From: Phycisphaeraceae bacterium
GTDB lineage: Bacteria > Planctomycetota > Phycisphaerae > Phycisphaerales > UBA1924
Assembly (NCBI GenBank): GCA_020639235.1
Contig: JACKHC010000001.1
Coordinates: 744,001 to 808,000, forward strand
DNA length: 64,000 nucleotides
Reading direction: 5' to 3'
Shown here: one piece after another, positions 1-8,945 of the stretch
How positions within the stretch are numbered: position 1 is the stretch's first letter
Layout of the letters: the number at the start of each line of letters is the position of its first letter
Notes under the pieces: model-generated
Databases searched by the model: none
Told to the model about the DNA's origin: nothing
What the model saw: only the letters and a program-made list of their open reading frames with translations
Program-made: the position numbers and the translations under genes

Positions 1-1150
1 GCCGCTCGCCGACGATCGACGAGACGAACCCCTCGATGTCCGTGTTGCGCAGCTTGCCTTTGGTCTGTCCCTCGAACTGCGGGTCGGGGAGCTTGACGGA
101 GATCACCACCGCCAGCCCCTCGCGCAGGTCGTCGCCGCTGGGGGTCGGGTCCTTCTCCTTGAGGATGCCGGCGTTCCGCGCGTAGGTGTTGAGCGTGCGC
201 GTCAGCGCCGTCTTGAACCCGCTGACGTGCGTGCCGCCGTCAACCGTCTTGATGTTGTTGACGAAGCTCAGCAGCGTCTCGGAGTACGAGTCGTTGAACT
301 GCATCGCCAAGTCGCAGACCAGCCCGCGCTCGCCCTCCTCGCCGCTGAGGCGGATCACCGGGGAGACCGGGTTCTTCGACTCGTTGAGGTAGTCCACGAA
401 CTCGACCACGCCCTCGCGGAAGCAGAACGTCACCTGCTTCATCTCGCCGTCGGCGCCGACGCGCTCGTCCGCGACACGGATCGTCACGCCCGGGTTGAGG
501 TACGCCAGCTCGCGCAGCCGTGTCTCGATGATCGGGTAGTCGAACTCGGTCTGCGGGAAGATCTCCGGGTCCGGCTTGAAGACGACCTTCGTCCCGGTGT
601 GCTTCGCGTCGGCGCCCGTCAGCTCGCCGATGACGTGCAGCGGCGTGTCCACGACGCCCCGCTCGAAGGTGATGCTGTGGATCTTCCCGTTGCGGCAGAC
701 CTCGACCTCGACCCACTCCGAGAGCGCGTTGACGCAGGAGATGCCCACGCCGTGCAGCCCGCCCGAGACCTTGTACGCCGAGCCCTCGCCGCCGAACTTG
801 CCGCCGGCGTGCAGCACCGTCATCACGATCTCGACCGCCGGCTTGCCGTCGAGCTGCGGGTTCTCGTGCGACATCGGGCTGACGGGGATGCCCGAGCCGT
901 CGTCGATGATCGCGATCGAGCCGTCCGCCTGGATCGTCACGCTCACCGTCGTCGCGCGACCGGCCATCGCCTCGTCGATCGAGTTGTCCACCGCCTCGAA
1001 CACGAGGTGGTGCAGGCCCGTGATCCCCGTGTCGCCGATGTACATGCCCGGGCGCTTCCGCACCGCCTCAAGCCCCTCCAGAATCTTGATCTGGTCGGCG
1101 CCGTAGGCCTGGTCCGTGCGCTTTTTCTTCGGCTTCTCGGTCTCGCTCAT
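1..1150 (-). CDS. gyrB: DNA gyrase subunit B, N-terminal part (cut by window edge)
   Basis: ATP-hydrolysing subunit of the type II topoisomerase that introduces negative supercoils. The visible 383 codons hold the GHKL ATPase domain and the start of the transducer domain. Motifs in order are RKRPGMYIGDT (about residues 33-42), EAVDNSIDEA (53-62) with the catalytic and Mg-binding Glu/Asn, DDGSGIP (84-90) and GGLHGVG (131-137). The ATG start gives the usual short polar lead before the YxxxxI..LEGLEAVRKRPGMYIG block. The reading frame runs off the left window edge, so the Toprim domain and C-terminus are missing here, not mutated. The family also includes ParE, which is hard to separate on the N-terminus alone, but GyrB is the default reading and a location within 40 kb of dnaN is common for gyrB. 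Confidence 0.95.
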   Translation of the reverse strand, partial: MSETEKPKKKRTDQAYGADQIKILEGLEAVRKRPGMYIGDTGITGLHHLVFEAVDNSIDEAMAGRATTVSVTIQADGSIAIIDDGSGIPVSPMSHENPQLDGKPAVEIVMTVLHAGGKFGGEGSAYKVSGGLHGVGISCVNALSEWVEVEVCRNGKIHSITFERGVVDTPLHVIGELTGADAKHTGTKVVFKPDPEIFPQTEFDYPIIETRLRELAYLNPGVTIRVADERVGADGEMKQVTFCFREGVVEFVDYLNESKNPVSPVIRLSGEEGERGLVCDLAMQFNDSYSETLLSFVNNIKTVDGGTHVSGFKTALTRTLNTYARNAGILKEKDPTPSGDDLREGLAVVISVKLPDPQFEGQTKGKLRNTDIEGFVSSIVGER

Positions 1151-1344
1151 GGGGGCTGTTGCGTGGTCGGGCATGCCTGAAATCTGTCGGCTCCTGGTGA
1201 CGGAATCCGGGGCCGGAACACCCCGTCAAACCCCGCCCGAACGGGGCGTGGACGAACCACAGATTGTATGCGATTCCCAGCCGTCAAGCGTCGATCCGAC
1301 CCCCGCGCCGCACCCCGCCGCAACACACGACGCCGCCCTTCAAA

Positions 1345-2634
1345 TCACGGCACAATTTCCACCGTGCTCGACTCGGGCACCAGCATCTCGTAGATCATCT
1401 CGACATCCCCGGCGCGGCAACGGATGCAACCCATCGACATTTCCTTGCCGATGCTCTCCGGGTCGATCGTCCCGTGAATCCCGTACCCCGAAAGGTGCTC
1501 AGTCTCCGCGCTCGTCCCCGTCAGCCCGAGCCACCGCTCGCCGATCGGGTTCTTCGGGTCGTCCGCGCCGAACTTCTCCCGCGTCCGCGGATTCACCCAC
1601 GAAGGGTTCATCATCTTGCTCGAGTTCACCACGAACGAACCTGTCGGCGTCGAGCCGTGCTCGCCCAGACCCACCGGGAACGACCGGATGAACATCCGGT
1701 TCCCCGCGCCATCATTGATGTCCGCGTAGATATCCATCCGGAACGCGCTCTTGCTCACCACCGCATGGAACGGCCCACGCACAAACTTGATGTTCTGCCC
1801 GACGCGAATCCGCGCCGGATCCGAAATCTTGTTGATCCGCTGGATGAACTGCCACTCCACCCCGAGCCGGTGCGTCCGCACGATCTTCGACAGCACATCC
1901 CCGCTCCCGATCGTGTACGTCTCCGCCAGCGGATCGCCCGCCACCGCCGTCGCCGAGAACACCAACGTCTCGTTCATCCGACCGATCGCGTCGCGCAACT
2001 GCGCCCGCTCGCCCTCCGTCGCGCTCGGGTCATGCAGCGCCCGATTCAATAGCCGCCGCGCCTCAACCAGCCGGTTCTCCTGCGCAGCCCGCCCGCCCTC
2101 CTCGATCAGCGCCCGCACCGACGGGCTCGTCACCCGAGTCGGCGGCTCTTCCACCCGCGTCGCCGGCTTCTCAACGACAACCGGAGGGGTCAGTGACTTG
2201 GTCTCGTCCGACGGCTTCTGTGCCGGCTTCGTCTCGTCCTTCTTCGCATTCGTCAACGGGTCCGGCTCGAGCGACGCCACCTGCTCCACCGGCTTCTCCG
2301 GCTGATCGCTCCAGGTGTTGTCCGATCCGGCGCGATGGAACGGCTTGGGCGTGTCCCGATCCCCCATCCGCACCGAGTCACCCGTCCCCTCCGGACGCGT
2401 CGGCTTGTTGTCCGCCGAAGCCAGCTTCGTCTCGCCCGACTTCGTTCCCGCGTTCGCGTCCTGAAGCTTGCCGTCGCTCCCCCGACCGAAGATCACCCAC
2501 CACAACCCGACAACCACCGCCAACGCGAGAACAACCCCGCCCACACGCCGCCCACGCCCCCCGGCCTTGCGCGAACTCACCATTCTCGAAGCGTGCGAGG
2601 GTCCACCACGCGATGACTGTGACGGCAACGGCAT
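1345..2634 (-). CDS. L,D-transpeptidase (YkuD) with LysM domain, membrane-anchored
   Basis: Predicted periplasmic enzyme that makes 3-3 peptidoglycan cross-links or attaches proteins to peptidoglycan. With the ATG start used here it has 429 residues: a basic N-terminus, one membrane helix (about 32-49), a long Pro/Lys/Asp-rich linker, a LysM peptidoglycan-binding domain (about 239-284, ending RIRVGQNIKF) and a C-terminal YkuD domain. The signature is complete: HGT at 387 and SMGCIR with the nucleophile Cys403. An open frame continues upstream to a GTG overlapping the stop of the cyclo-ligase gene. I prefer the internal ATG because GGGAGGA lies 6 bases before it and the membrane helix is then properly N-terminal. 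It is probably cotranscribed with the cyclo-ligase gene. Confidence 0.9.
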   Translation of the reverse strand: MPLPSQSSRGGPSHASRMVSSRKAGGRGRRVGGVVLALAVVVGLWWVIFGRGSDGKLQDANAGTKSGETKLASADNKPTRPEGTGDSVRMGDRDTPKPFHRAGSDNTWSDQPEKPVEQVASLEPDPLTNAKKDETKPAQKPSDETKSLTPPVVVEKPATRVEEPPTRVTSPSVRALIEEGGRAAQENRLVEARRLLNRALHDPSATEGERAQLRDAIGRMNETLVFSATAVAGDPLAETYTIGSGDVLSKIVRTHRLGVEWQFIQRINKISDPARIRVGQNIKFVRGPFHAVVSKSAFRMDIYADINDGAGNRMFIRSFPVGLGEHGSTPTGSFVVNSSKMMNPSWVNPRTREKFGADDPKNPIGERWLGLTGTSAETEHLSGYGIHGTIDPESIGKEMSMGCIRCRAGDVEMIYEMLVPESSTVEIVP

Positions 2635-2741
2635 ACCGAGTCCTCCCTGATCTTCATGGTCCCGCGTCGGCTCCGACCGATCGCCCCCACAAACCCGCTC
2701 CGAGTGTACCCCGCCGCGTGCCACGCCGCCGCGCCGAACAC

Positions 2742-3350
2742 TCACTCCAACCCGTGAAAAACGCCCTTCTCCGTCACCACCGCGTCAACGCACACGTCGT
2801 GCGCCTCCATCACCACCCGCTCCACACGCTGGCAGTCAAAGCACACGCCCACCGCATGCGCCCGCCTCCCCACCCGAATTTCCACCTTCTCCAGCAGCTC
2901 CCCCAGGAACCGGTCGTAGTAACCCCCGCCGCGACCGAGTCTTGCCCCTCGCGCATCAAACGCCACGCCCGGCACGATCACCAGATCCAGTTCTTCGGGC
3001 GCCACCTCCCGCCCATCCGTCGGCTCCCGCACACCGTGACGGAACGACGCCCTGGGGAACTCGTGCGTGTCCACAGCCACCGGCGTCAGCGCCCGCTGAT
3101 CCCAGTCAATCCGCGGATAACACACCGTCTTTCCACTCCGCAGCGCCACCGTTGCCACCCCCGTCCCGTCCGGCTCATCCCCCAGCGCATCGAACAGCAT
3201 GATGCACGACGCCTCACGCACCCACGCGCTCGCGTTGAGATGCGCGCAGATCAGGTCCGACGCCTGCGCCTTGGCCTCCCCAGTCATCCGCGCCACCGCA
3301 CCCCGAGCCTCACGCCGCAGCTCATCCTTGAGTTCGCTCAATTCCATCAC
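2742..3350 (-). CDS. 5-formyltetrahydrofolate cyclo-ligase
   Basis: ATP-dependent conversion of 5-formyl-THF to 5,10-methenyl-THF, a salvage step of one-carbon metabolism in the cytosol. The protein has 202 residues, normal for the family. Seen in the sequence are the N-terminal K..LR...R motif, a C-terminal family signature VPGVAFDARGARLGRGGGYYD with the ATP-binding glycine run, and the closing D.V.TE.G motif. The start is GTG, with an ATG as the next codon that could equally be used. It is divergent from trmL with only 29 bases between start codons, so the two must share a compact promoter region. glyA, another folate enzyme, lies 1.3 kb away but is not in the same transcript. Confidence 0.92.
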   Translation of the reverse strand: MMELSELKDELRREARGAVARMTGEAKAQASDLICAHLNASAWVREASCIMLFDALGDEPDGTGVATVALRSGKTVCYPRIDWDQRALTPVAVDTHEFPRASFRHGVREPTDGREVAPEELDLVIVPGVAFDARGARLGRGGGYYDRFLGELLEKVEIRVGRRAHAVGVCFDCQRVERVVMEAHDVCVDAVVTEKGVFHGLE

Positions 3351-3379
3351 CTCATGGTACGCCCCAATACAGTGGGGGG

Positions 3380-3886
3380 GTGAACGCGCCGCTCTTCCAC
3401 ATCGTGCTCCACGAACCCGAAATCCCCAACAACACCGGGAACATCGGCCGCACCTGCATCGCCACCGGGTGCGCGCTCCACCTCATCCACCCGCTGGGCT
3501 TCGATACCTCCGTCAAAGCCCTCCGCCGCGCCGGGCTCGACTACTGGCCCCGCCTCGCGCCGACCGAGCACGCCGACTGGCACGCCTACTCGCGCGCCCA
3601 CCCCGCCGCCCGCAGATGGTGCTTCACCACCAAGGCCTCCCGCCCATTCTGGGACGCCGACCTCAAACCGGGCGACCATCTCGTCTTCGGCAAAGAAACC
3701 GCCGGCCTCCCCGCCGACATCCTCGCCGCCCACGCCGACACACTCATCACGCTCCCCATGGTGCCGGGCGAGCGTTCGCTCAACCTCGCCACCGCCGTGT
3801 GCGCGGCCATCTACGAAGGCGTCCGCCAATCAGTCGCCCGGGGCGACATCACGCTCGACAGCGCCGGGCGCATCATCAACCCCTGA
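3380..3886 (+). CDS. trmL: tRNA (cytidine/uridine-34-2'-O)-methyltransferase TrmL
   Basis: SPOUT-class methyltransferase that modifies the wobble nucleotide of tRNA-Leu. The 168 residues are typical of TrmL. Motifs visible are the N-terminal LHEPEIPNNTGNIGRTC block, HLIHPLGF, RRAGLDYW, LVFGKETAGLP and the trefoil-knot SAM-binding end MVPGERSLNLATAVCAAIYE. The start is GTG directly after a run of seven Gs. The upstream gene is divergent. Its 3' end overlaps the convergent FMN reductase gene by 11 bases. The family assignment is strong; the exact tRNA target is inferred from homologues. Confidence 0.93.
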   Translation: MNAPLFHIVLHEPEIPNNTGNIGRTCIATGCALHLIHPLGFDTSVKALRRAGLDYWPRLAPTEHADWHAYSRAHPAARRWCFTTKASRPFWDADLKPGDHLVFGKETAGLPADILAAHADTLITLPMVPGERSLNLATAVCAAIYEGVRQSVARGDITLDSAGRIINP

Positions 3887-4454
3887 GCTTGTTGACCGTC
3901 TCAACGAGCTTCTTGCCAAGGCCCAGCACCGCATCGCGCTGCTTCTCGTCGTTCATGCCGCCCGATTCATCAAACACCTTGTGCGCCTGCATCACGCAGT
4001 GCTGCTGCGGCATCACCATCATCTGAATCCCGCCCAAGAGCGCCCGCAGGTGAATCAAACCGCGAATACCGCCCAAGCCGCCCGGCGAGGCCGACATCAA
4101 CTGAATCGGCTTGTCCTTGAACGCGATCAGCGGCGTCTCGCCCATCTCCGGCCGCGACGCCCAGTCGATCGCGTTCTTCAGAACAGCGCTCACCGAGCCG
4201 TTGTACTCGGGCGATGCCAGCAGAATCCCGTCCGCGCCGATCATCAGTTCCTTGAATTTCCGCGCCGTCGGGTCCATGCCGTGCTTGGCTTCCAGGTCCT
4301 CGTCAAACATCGGCATCGGGTAATCCCGCAGATCGATGTATTGCACAGCGCCCCCCGCGCCCCGCGCCCCCTCAGCCGCGACCTTCACGAGCTTCTTGTT
4401 GAACGAGTCTTTCCGGAGCGAACCGGCGAACGCGAGAATCTTCGGTGCGGACAT
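3876..4454 (-). CDS. NADPH-dependent FMN reductase family protein
   Basis: Flavodoxin-like oxidoreductase of the NADPH-dependent FMN/quinone/azo/chromate reductase family, expected to be a cytosolic FMN-binding dimer. In 192 residues it shows the N-terminal FMN phosphate loop FAGSLRKDSFNKKL (about 9-22), the SPEYNGSVSAVLKNAIDW block (about 82-99) that lines the flavin, and SASPGGLGGIRG (about 121-132). The ATG is preceded by GGAG 10 bases upstream. The physiological substrate cannot be read from the sequence. It converges on trmL with an 11-base overlap and stands alone in its orientation, so it is probably monocistronic. Confidence 0.88.
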   Translation of the reverse strand: MSAPKILAFAGSLRKDSFNKKLVKVAAEGARGAGGAVQYIDLRDYPMPMFDEDLEAKHGMDPTARKFKELMIGADGILLASPEYNGSVSAVLKNAIDWASRPEMGETPLIAFKDKPIQLMSASPGGLGGIRGLIHLRALLGGIQMMVMPQQHCVMQAHKVFDESGGMNDEKQRDAVLGLGKKLVETVNKLRG

Positions 4455-4640
4455 GTTCGTGAGTCTCCATGGCGTGAGTTGAGGTGCGGATCATAACCGG
4501 CGCGACGCGGGCCCTGTTCCATCGTTCCTTTACAGCCGCGAGCCGACAGATGTGCGCCGGTACTGGCTCGGGTGCCGGGTGCCACCGCTTGTCACCCGAA
4601 GAGTCCAAGCGGTGATTCGGTGCTGCGAATCAGGTTCCCC

Positions 4641-4672
4641 CCTCTGTGCCCTCTGTGTGCTCTTGTGGTGAA
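4641..4672. repeat. CTCTGTG-type short dispersed repeat, copy 1
   Basis: The noncoding gap 3' of glyA holds two near-copies of a CCTCTGTG unit followed by TGCTCTTGTGG. The same Y-TGTG-rich pattern recurs before mnmE and after dnaN. All three copies are intergenic. Function unknown; the similarity was judged by eye and is imperfect. Confidence 0.45.
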
Positions 4673-4675
4673 TTC

Positions 4676-5977
4676 CTAACCCAGCGGATACCGCTCGCAG
4701 AACTGCTCCACCTCGCCCCGTACCTGCGCGCACACACCCGCATCACCGCCGCCTTCGATCGTCATGTCGATCCAGTCCGCCACCCGCGTCATGTCGTCAA
4801 CGCTCAGCCCCCGCGTCGTCACCGCCGGCGTCCCCAGCCGCAGCCCCGAGGTCTGCTTCGGCGGCCTCGGGTCCTGCGGCACGCCGTTCTTATTCGTAAT
4901 GATCCCCGCCCGCTCCAGCCACTGCTCCGCGTCCGCGCCCGTCAACTCCGCATCCCGCGTCCGCAGGTCAACCAGCATCAGGTGATTGTCCGTGCCCCCC
5001 GTCGTGATGCGGAAGCCACGCTCCGTCAGCGCCTTGGCCAGCGACTTCGCATTGGCGATCACCTGCTTGGCGTACTGCTTGAACTCGGGCTTGAGCGCCT
5101 CGCCGAACGCCACCACCTTAGACAGAATCACATGCATCAGCGGCCCGCCCTGCATGCCGGGGAAAAGCGCCCGATTGATCTTCTTGCTGATCTCCTCGTC
5201 GCTCGTCATGATCAGCCCGCCACGCGGCCCGCGCAGCGTCTTGTGCGTCGTCGTCGTCACCACGTGCGCGTGCGGGAAGGGCGAAGGATGCTCGCCCGCC
5301 GCGACCAGACCCGCGATGTGCGCGATGTCCGCCATCAGCAGCGCCCCGCACTCATCCGCGATCTGGCGGAACTTCGCAAAGTCAATCACCCGCGGGTACG
5401 CGCTGTACCCGCACATCAGCAGCTTCGGCTTGTGCTCCAGGCACACCCTCCGAACCGCGTCGTAATCGATTCGCTCAAACTCCGGGCTATTCGCGTCATA
5501 ATGCAGCGGATAATGCACCGGGTTGAACCACTTGCCCGACATGTTCACCTTCAGCCCGTGCGAGAGGTGCCCCCCGTCCGCCAGCACCAGCGACGCAAAG
5601 GTATCGCCCGGCGAAAGCAACCCGAGGAACACCGAGGCGTTCGCCTGCGCGCCCGAGTGCGGCTGCACATTCGCAAACCCGCACCCGAACAACTGCTTGG
5701 CCCGTTCCTGCGCCAGCGTCTCCACCTTGTCGTGAAACTCGCACCCCCCGTAGTACCGCGCCCCCGGATACCCCTCGGCGTACTTGTTCGTCAGGCAGGT
5801 CCCCATCGCGTGCATCACCGCCGGCGACACATGGTTCTCCGACGCGATCAGCTCGAGCGTCGATTGCTGCCGCGCCCGCTCCGCGTCCAGCAGGTCCGCC
5901 GCCGCCGGGTCGGTCCGGCGGATCAGCTCCGACACGGCGTCGGCGACTTCATCGTGCGAGTGGATGTCCTGGGCCAT
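4676..5977 (-). CDS. glyA: Serine hydroxymethyltransferase
   Basis: PLP enzyme that interconverts serine plus THF with glycine plus 5,10-methylene-THF, the main source of one-carbon units. The 433 residues show all family landmarks: STLELIASENHVSP, TNKYAEGYPGARYYGGCE, the PHSGAQAN block, MADIAHIAGLVA, and the PLP Schiff-base lysine K246 within TTTTHKTLRGPRGG. The C-terminus has SGLRLGTPAVTTRG. A 28-codon in-frame extension lies upstream, but I chose the internal ATG since it has GGAG 7 bases before it and matches the usual length. It ends in TAG next to a CTCTGTG-type repeat. Confidence 0.96.
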   Translation of the reverse strand: MAQDIHSHDEVADAVSELIRRTDPAAADLLDAERARQQSTLELIASENHVSPAVMHAMGTCLTNKYAEGYPGARYYGGCEFHDKVETLAQERAKQLFGCGFANVQPHSGAQANASVFLGLLSPGDTFASLVLADGGHLSHGLKVNMSGKWFNPVHYPLHYDANSPEFERIDYDAVRRVCLEHKPKLLMCGYSAYPRVIDFAKFRQIADECGALLMADIAHIAGLVAAGEHPSPFPHAHVVTTTTHKTLRGPRGGLIMTSDEEISKKINRALFPGMQGGPLMHVILSKVVAFGEALKPEFKQYAKQVIANAKSLAKALTERGFRITTGGTDNHLMLVDLRTRDAELTGADAEQWLERAGIITNKNGVPQDPRPPKQTSGLRLGTPAVTTRGLSVDDMTRVADWIDMTIEGGGDAGVCAQVRGEVEQFCERYPLG

Positions 5978-6032
5978 GTCGCGCTCCGGGGGTGCGAGGG
6001 GGGGATCGGAGCGGACAGGATAGCGGGGGCAG

Positions 6033-6869
6033 TCAGACGACGATGCGCGTGACAGGGCCAATCAAGAGGGCAGGTGACGCGGTGATGGTCCCGAAGAGGA
6101 TCGAGGTATACCACGGATGGCGAATCCTCAGATATCGCGCGTCGGCGAAGCCCCAGAAAACGACGAGGACAGCGGGGATCAGGATCCCGTACAGAATGTC
6201 GAACACCGTCGCGGTGAGGTGCTGCGTCGGATAGCCATGCTCATTCAGATAGAACCACCCAATCAGAAGTTCGCCGAGGCATCCCGTAAACGGGAATAGA
6301 AATAGTGAACATAGCGCGACGCGATAGAGATGCGCACGCCGGAAGTACGACGGGCGGATCGATTGGAACAGGATCAGATGCAGTGTGGGCATCGCCACGA
6401 ACGGCCAGAGGATGCAGCAGCCGGCGAGAGGGAGTGACACTTCGAGGTCGCGATAAGAAAACACGACTTGGAAGTATGCCCAGGTTCCGCCACCGATCTC
6501 GTATATTCGGCGCAACCACGATTGCGATATCAGGACCGCGACAGTCAGAACCACAAGTTGCAGCAGAAGCATCCACAGGGCTACTGCGATCGTGAGCCGC
6601 CACGGATGCACCGGCATTTCAAGTGTGAGATCCCGCCAGAGTCGCCAAGGCCGCCAGGCGCGCCACGCGGTCATCAGAAAATGTTTCGCGGTTGGACGGC
6701 GGCGCCATTGCCAAACCCACGCGTACTCGTCGGGTTTGAACAGTGTTTCCCACCGCAGCTTCTGCCCGCATTCCGGGCACACACCCCGCATCGGGCATTC
6801 GTCCCGCCACGAGTCCACAGCCCCCGACAAGTCATAGCCGCAGCGTGGACAATGTACGCCCGCCGTCAT
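6033..6869 (-). CDS. Membrane protein with N-terminal CPxCGYDLSG zinc ribbon (paralogue B)
   Basis: Function unknown. The first 45 residues form a four-cysteine zinc ribbon (CPRCGYDLSG, then CPECGQ), followed by a Trp/Arg-rich cytosolic stretch and about five to six hydrophobic helices. The start used is the ATG that overlaps the stop of the next gene upstream as ATGA, which implies translational coupling. Its first 26 or so ribbon codons are nearly identical in DNA to those of the upstream neighbour, whereas the membrane part has diverged strongly. Such ribbons are frequent in planctomycete membrane proteins. No catalytic motif was seen. Confidence 0.75.
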   Translation of the reverse strand: MTAGVHCPRCGYDLSGAVDSWRDECPMRGVCPECGQKLRWETLFKPDEYAWVWQWRRRPTAKHFLMTAWRAWRPWRLWRDLTLEMPVHPWRLTIAVALWMLLLQLVVLTVAVLISQSWLRRIYEIGGGTWAYFQVVFSYRDLEVSLPLAGCCILWPFVAMPTLHLILFQSIRPSYFRRAHLYRVALCSLFLFPFTGCLGELLIGWFYLNEHGYPTQHLTATVFDILYGILIPAVLVVFWGFADARYLRIRHPWYTSILFGTITASPALLIGPVTRIVV

Positions 6870-7816
6870 TCCCAGATACCCCAATCGCCGAGACGCATCA
6901 TCATGTCGAAGAAGATCGCCCGCCCGCCCACCAGCTCAACGATCGCCAGCGACGCCAACCCCGATATCACCATCAGGATGGCAGCCGTCGCGCGCGGCTG
7001 CGACAGTCGCATGTAACCCCTCGTCATCGCATTCCAGTACCGGTGAAGCACAAACCCCGCCAGCACCACGAGCAGATATCCCTCGATGATCTCAATCCCA
7101 TCCCAGAGTTTGACTTCCCACGCCGGGATCGTCGTCGGAATCCACCAGCCCTGCCGTCTCTGCGGATACCTGAACTCGCTGACGCCGCGAACAAGCGAGT
7201 TGGCGACCACCAGCACTCCGATCAACGGGATCGAATACACGCCCCCGCGGATCAGATGCTCCCGACGCACTCGCGCCAGACGACGCGTGTGAACCAACGC
7301 CACCATGCCAAATGGCGTCAACGCCGCCCACAGAATCGCCATCCAAACCCACGCTGACGATCGCTCGTATTCATAGGCCAATAGCGAGAACGGGTCGAAA
7401 ACAACGAGCGGGTTATCGCTCAACACCGCCCGCCCGTCGATCTGCGTGAACACGCTCACGCACCCGTAAGCAAGAATCAGGACGATGACGATCGTCACCG
7501 CCGCAAACAACGCGACAAGCGGCCCGACGAACGGGTGAGTCATCCATATCGAACGCCAGAAAGTCGTTGGGCGCCAACACCGGGCGATCGTCACCGGGAG
7601 CGATCGCCGGATCTTGCATTCCGGATTCTCAATGAACCACGCAGGAATCGCAAAAGCGGGACTCAATACATCACGCCATCGATGATCCAGCCCGCACTCC
7701 GGGCACACACCCCGTATCGGGCATTCGTCCCGCCACGAGTCCACAGCCCCCGAAAGGTCATACCCGCAGCGCGGGCATCTCGGATAAGCCGTCGATCCGT
7801 GCGCCATACCCATCAC
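6866..7816 (-). CDS. Membrane protein with N-terminal CPxCGYDLSG zinc ribbon (paralogue A)
   Basis: Function unknown. A four-Cys ribbon (CPRCGYDLSG ... CPECGLDHRW) in the first 50 residues is followed by a domain with about five predicted membrane helices, for example near 98-120 and 155-175, and a short C-terminal tail. The frame opens with GTG-ATG and a further ATG three codons in; no clear Shine-Dalgarno decides between them. It forms a two-gene unit with paralogue B, which starts on its stop codon. The layout suggests a tandem duplication in which the ribbon was conserved and the membrane domain drifted. Confidence 0.75.
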   Translation of the reverse strand: MMGMAHGSTAYPRCPRCGYDLSGAVDSWRDECPIRGVCPECGLDHRWRDVLSPAFAIPAWFIENPECKIRRSLPVTIARCWRPTTFWRSIWMTHPFVGPLVALFAAVTIVIVLILAYGCVSVFTQIDGRAVLSDNPLVVFDPFSLLAYEYERSSAWVWMAILWAALTPFGMVALVHTRRLARVRREHLIRGGVYSIPLIGVLVVANSLVRGVSEFRYPQRRQGWWIPTTIPAWEVKLWDGIEIIEGYLLVVLAGFVLHRYWNAMTRGYMRLSQPRATAAILMVISGLASLAIVELVGGRAIFFDMMMRLGDWGIWE

Positions 7817-7859
7817 GATACGGAGTCACGCCCGTCCCGGACGCATCAATCCCGGACCC

Positions 7860-8681
7860 TCACCGCCCCAGCCACAAGTCCCGCAACTCCCGCCGCGACG
7901 ACACCCCAAGCGTCCGGTAGATCGACCGCGTGTGGTCGTGCACCGTGTGCGCGCTCCGGTGAACCCGCTCGGCGATCTCCGCCTCCGTCAAGCCCTCCGC
8001 AAGCAACGGCGCGATCCGACGCTGCATCGGGCTCAGCCCCTCCAGCAACCGCCCACGAACACGCCGCGGCTCAACAAACCGCGCAATGAACGCCTCCAGC
8101 GCCGGCTGCAGGATGCAACCGAGCGTCGACACCACCTGCGTGCTCGCACGCCACACCGGACTCACGCCGTCAACCTGCAGCACCATCACCCGCACCCCCG
8201 AAGGGTCATCGAACGGCACGATTGCACGCGCAAAGTCGTGCAGGCCGATCGATGCGCGAAACTTCGCAAACGCGCTCCCGCGCCACACATCATCGCTGAG
8301 CAACCGATCCCGCCCACCGCACGCCGTCCGCGGCACAGGCCCCGCGTGACCGACCCTCCGCGAAAAATCATCATCCGGCCACCCCGCACGCGCCTGCTCC
8401 TGCACCGACCGCACCGCCCCCTCCGGATACGCGCCCGCGAGCCCGAGCGAGATCGTGTCCCATCGCCGCCCCGCATCCTCCCACTGCGCGATCATCGCCA
8501 TCACGCCCACCCGCCCTTCGATCAGATCACACAAATCGCCCGCCACCGATTGCGTCCAGTCATCGGGCGACTCCGCAAGGCTCGTGTGCGACCGCGAAAC
8601 CACCGTGCACGCGCGCGCCATCAACTCCGACTCATGTATCCCCGGCGGCGCTGCGCCATCCCGGTCGCCGTCGCTCGTCAT
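7860..8681 (-). CDS. LuxR-type (GerE) transcriptional regulator
   Basis: DNA-binding regulator of 273 residues. The C-terminal 65 residues are a clear LuxR helix-turn-helix: LSPMQRRIAPLLAEGLTEAEIA, then the recognition helix RSAHTVHDHTRSIYRTLGV and SRREL. The roughly 200-residue N-terminal part resembles a GAF-like sensor by its hydrophobic pattern, but I cannot name it. There is no receiver-type Asp pocket, so it is not an ordinary response regulator. I chose the ATG preceded by GGAGGG 5 bases upstream; the frame stays open for 46 more codons before it. Neighbours are unrelated, so its targets are unknown. Confidence 0.85.
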   Translation of the reverse strand: MTSDGDRDGAAPPGIHESELMARACTVVSRSHTSLAESPDDWTQSVAGDLCDLIEGRVGVMAMIAQWEDAGRRWDTISLGLAGAYPEGAVRSVQEQARAGWPDDDFSRRVGHAGPVPRTACGGRDRLLSDDVWRGSAFAKFRASIGLHDFARAIVPFDDPSGVRVMVLQVDGVSPVWRASTQVVSTLGCILQPALEAFIARFVEPRRVRGRLLEGLSPMQRRIAPLLAEGLTEAEIAERVHRSAHTVHDHTRSIYRTLGVSSRRELRDLWLGR

Positions 8682-8945
8682 GCCATCCCTCCGTTCGCTC
8701 ACACACTCTGCGTGCATATCGGCACGCCGCAAGCGACTCCGGACCGCGCGCAAGAGCGCCCACCGCGCGTTCGGCACAGGTTCATGGCATCCGCCGCCGT
8801 GATGCGGGTCATCCGCCACAAATCTGTGTACGGACCCCCACGACCCGGCTAGGCCGTGTGGGGGATAAAGTTTTCAGATTCTGATAACAGCCCGCACAAG
8901 CGTCCACGGCCGAGCAAGCAACAGCGGCACGCCGACCCGACCCCG

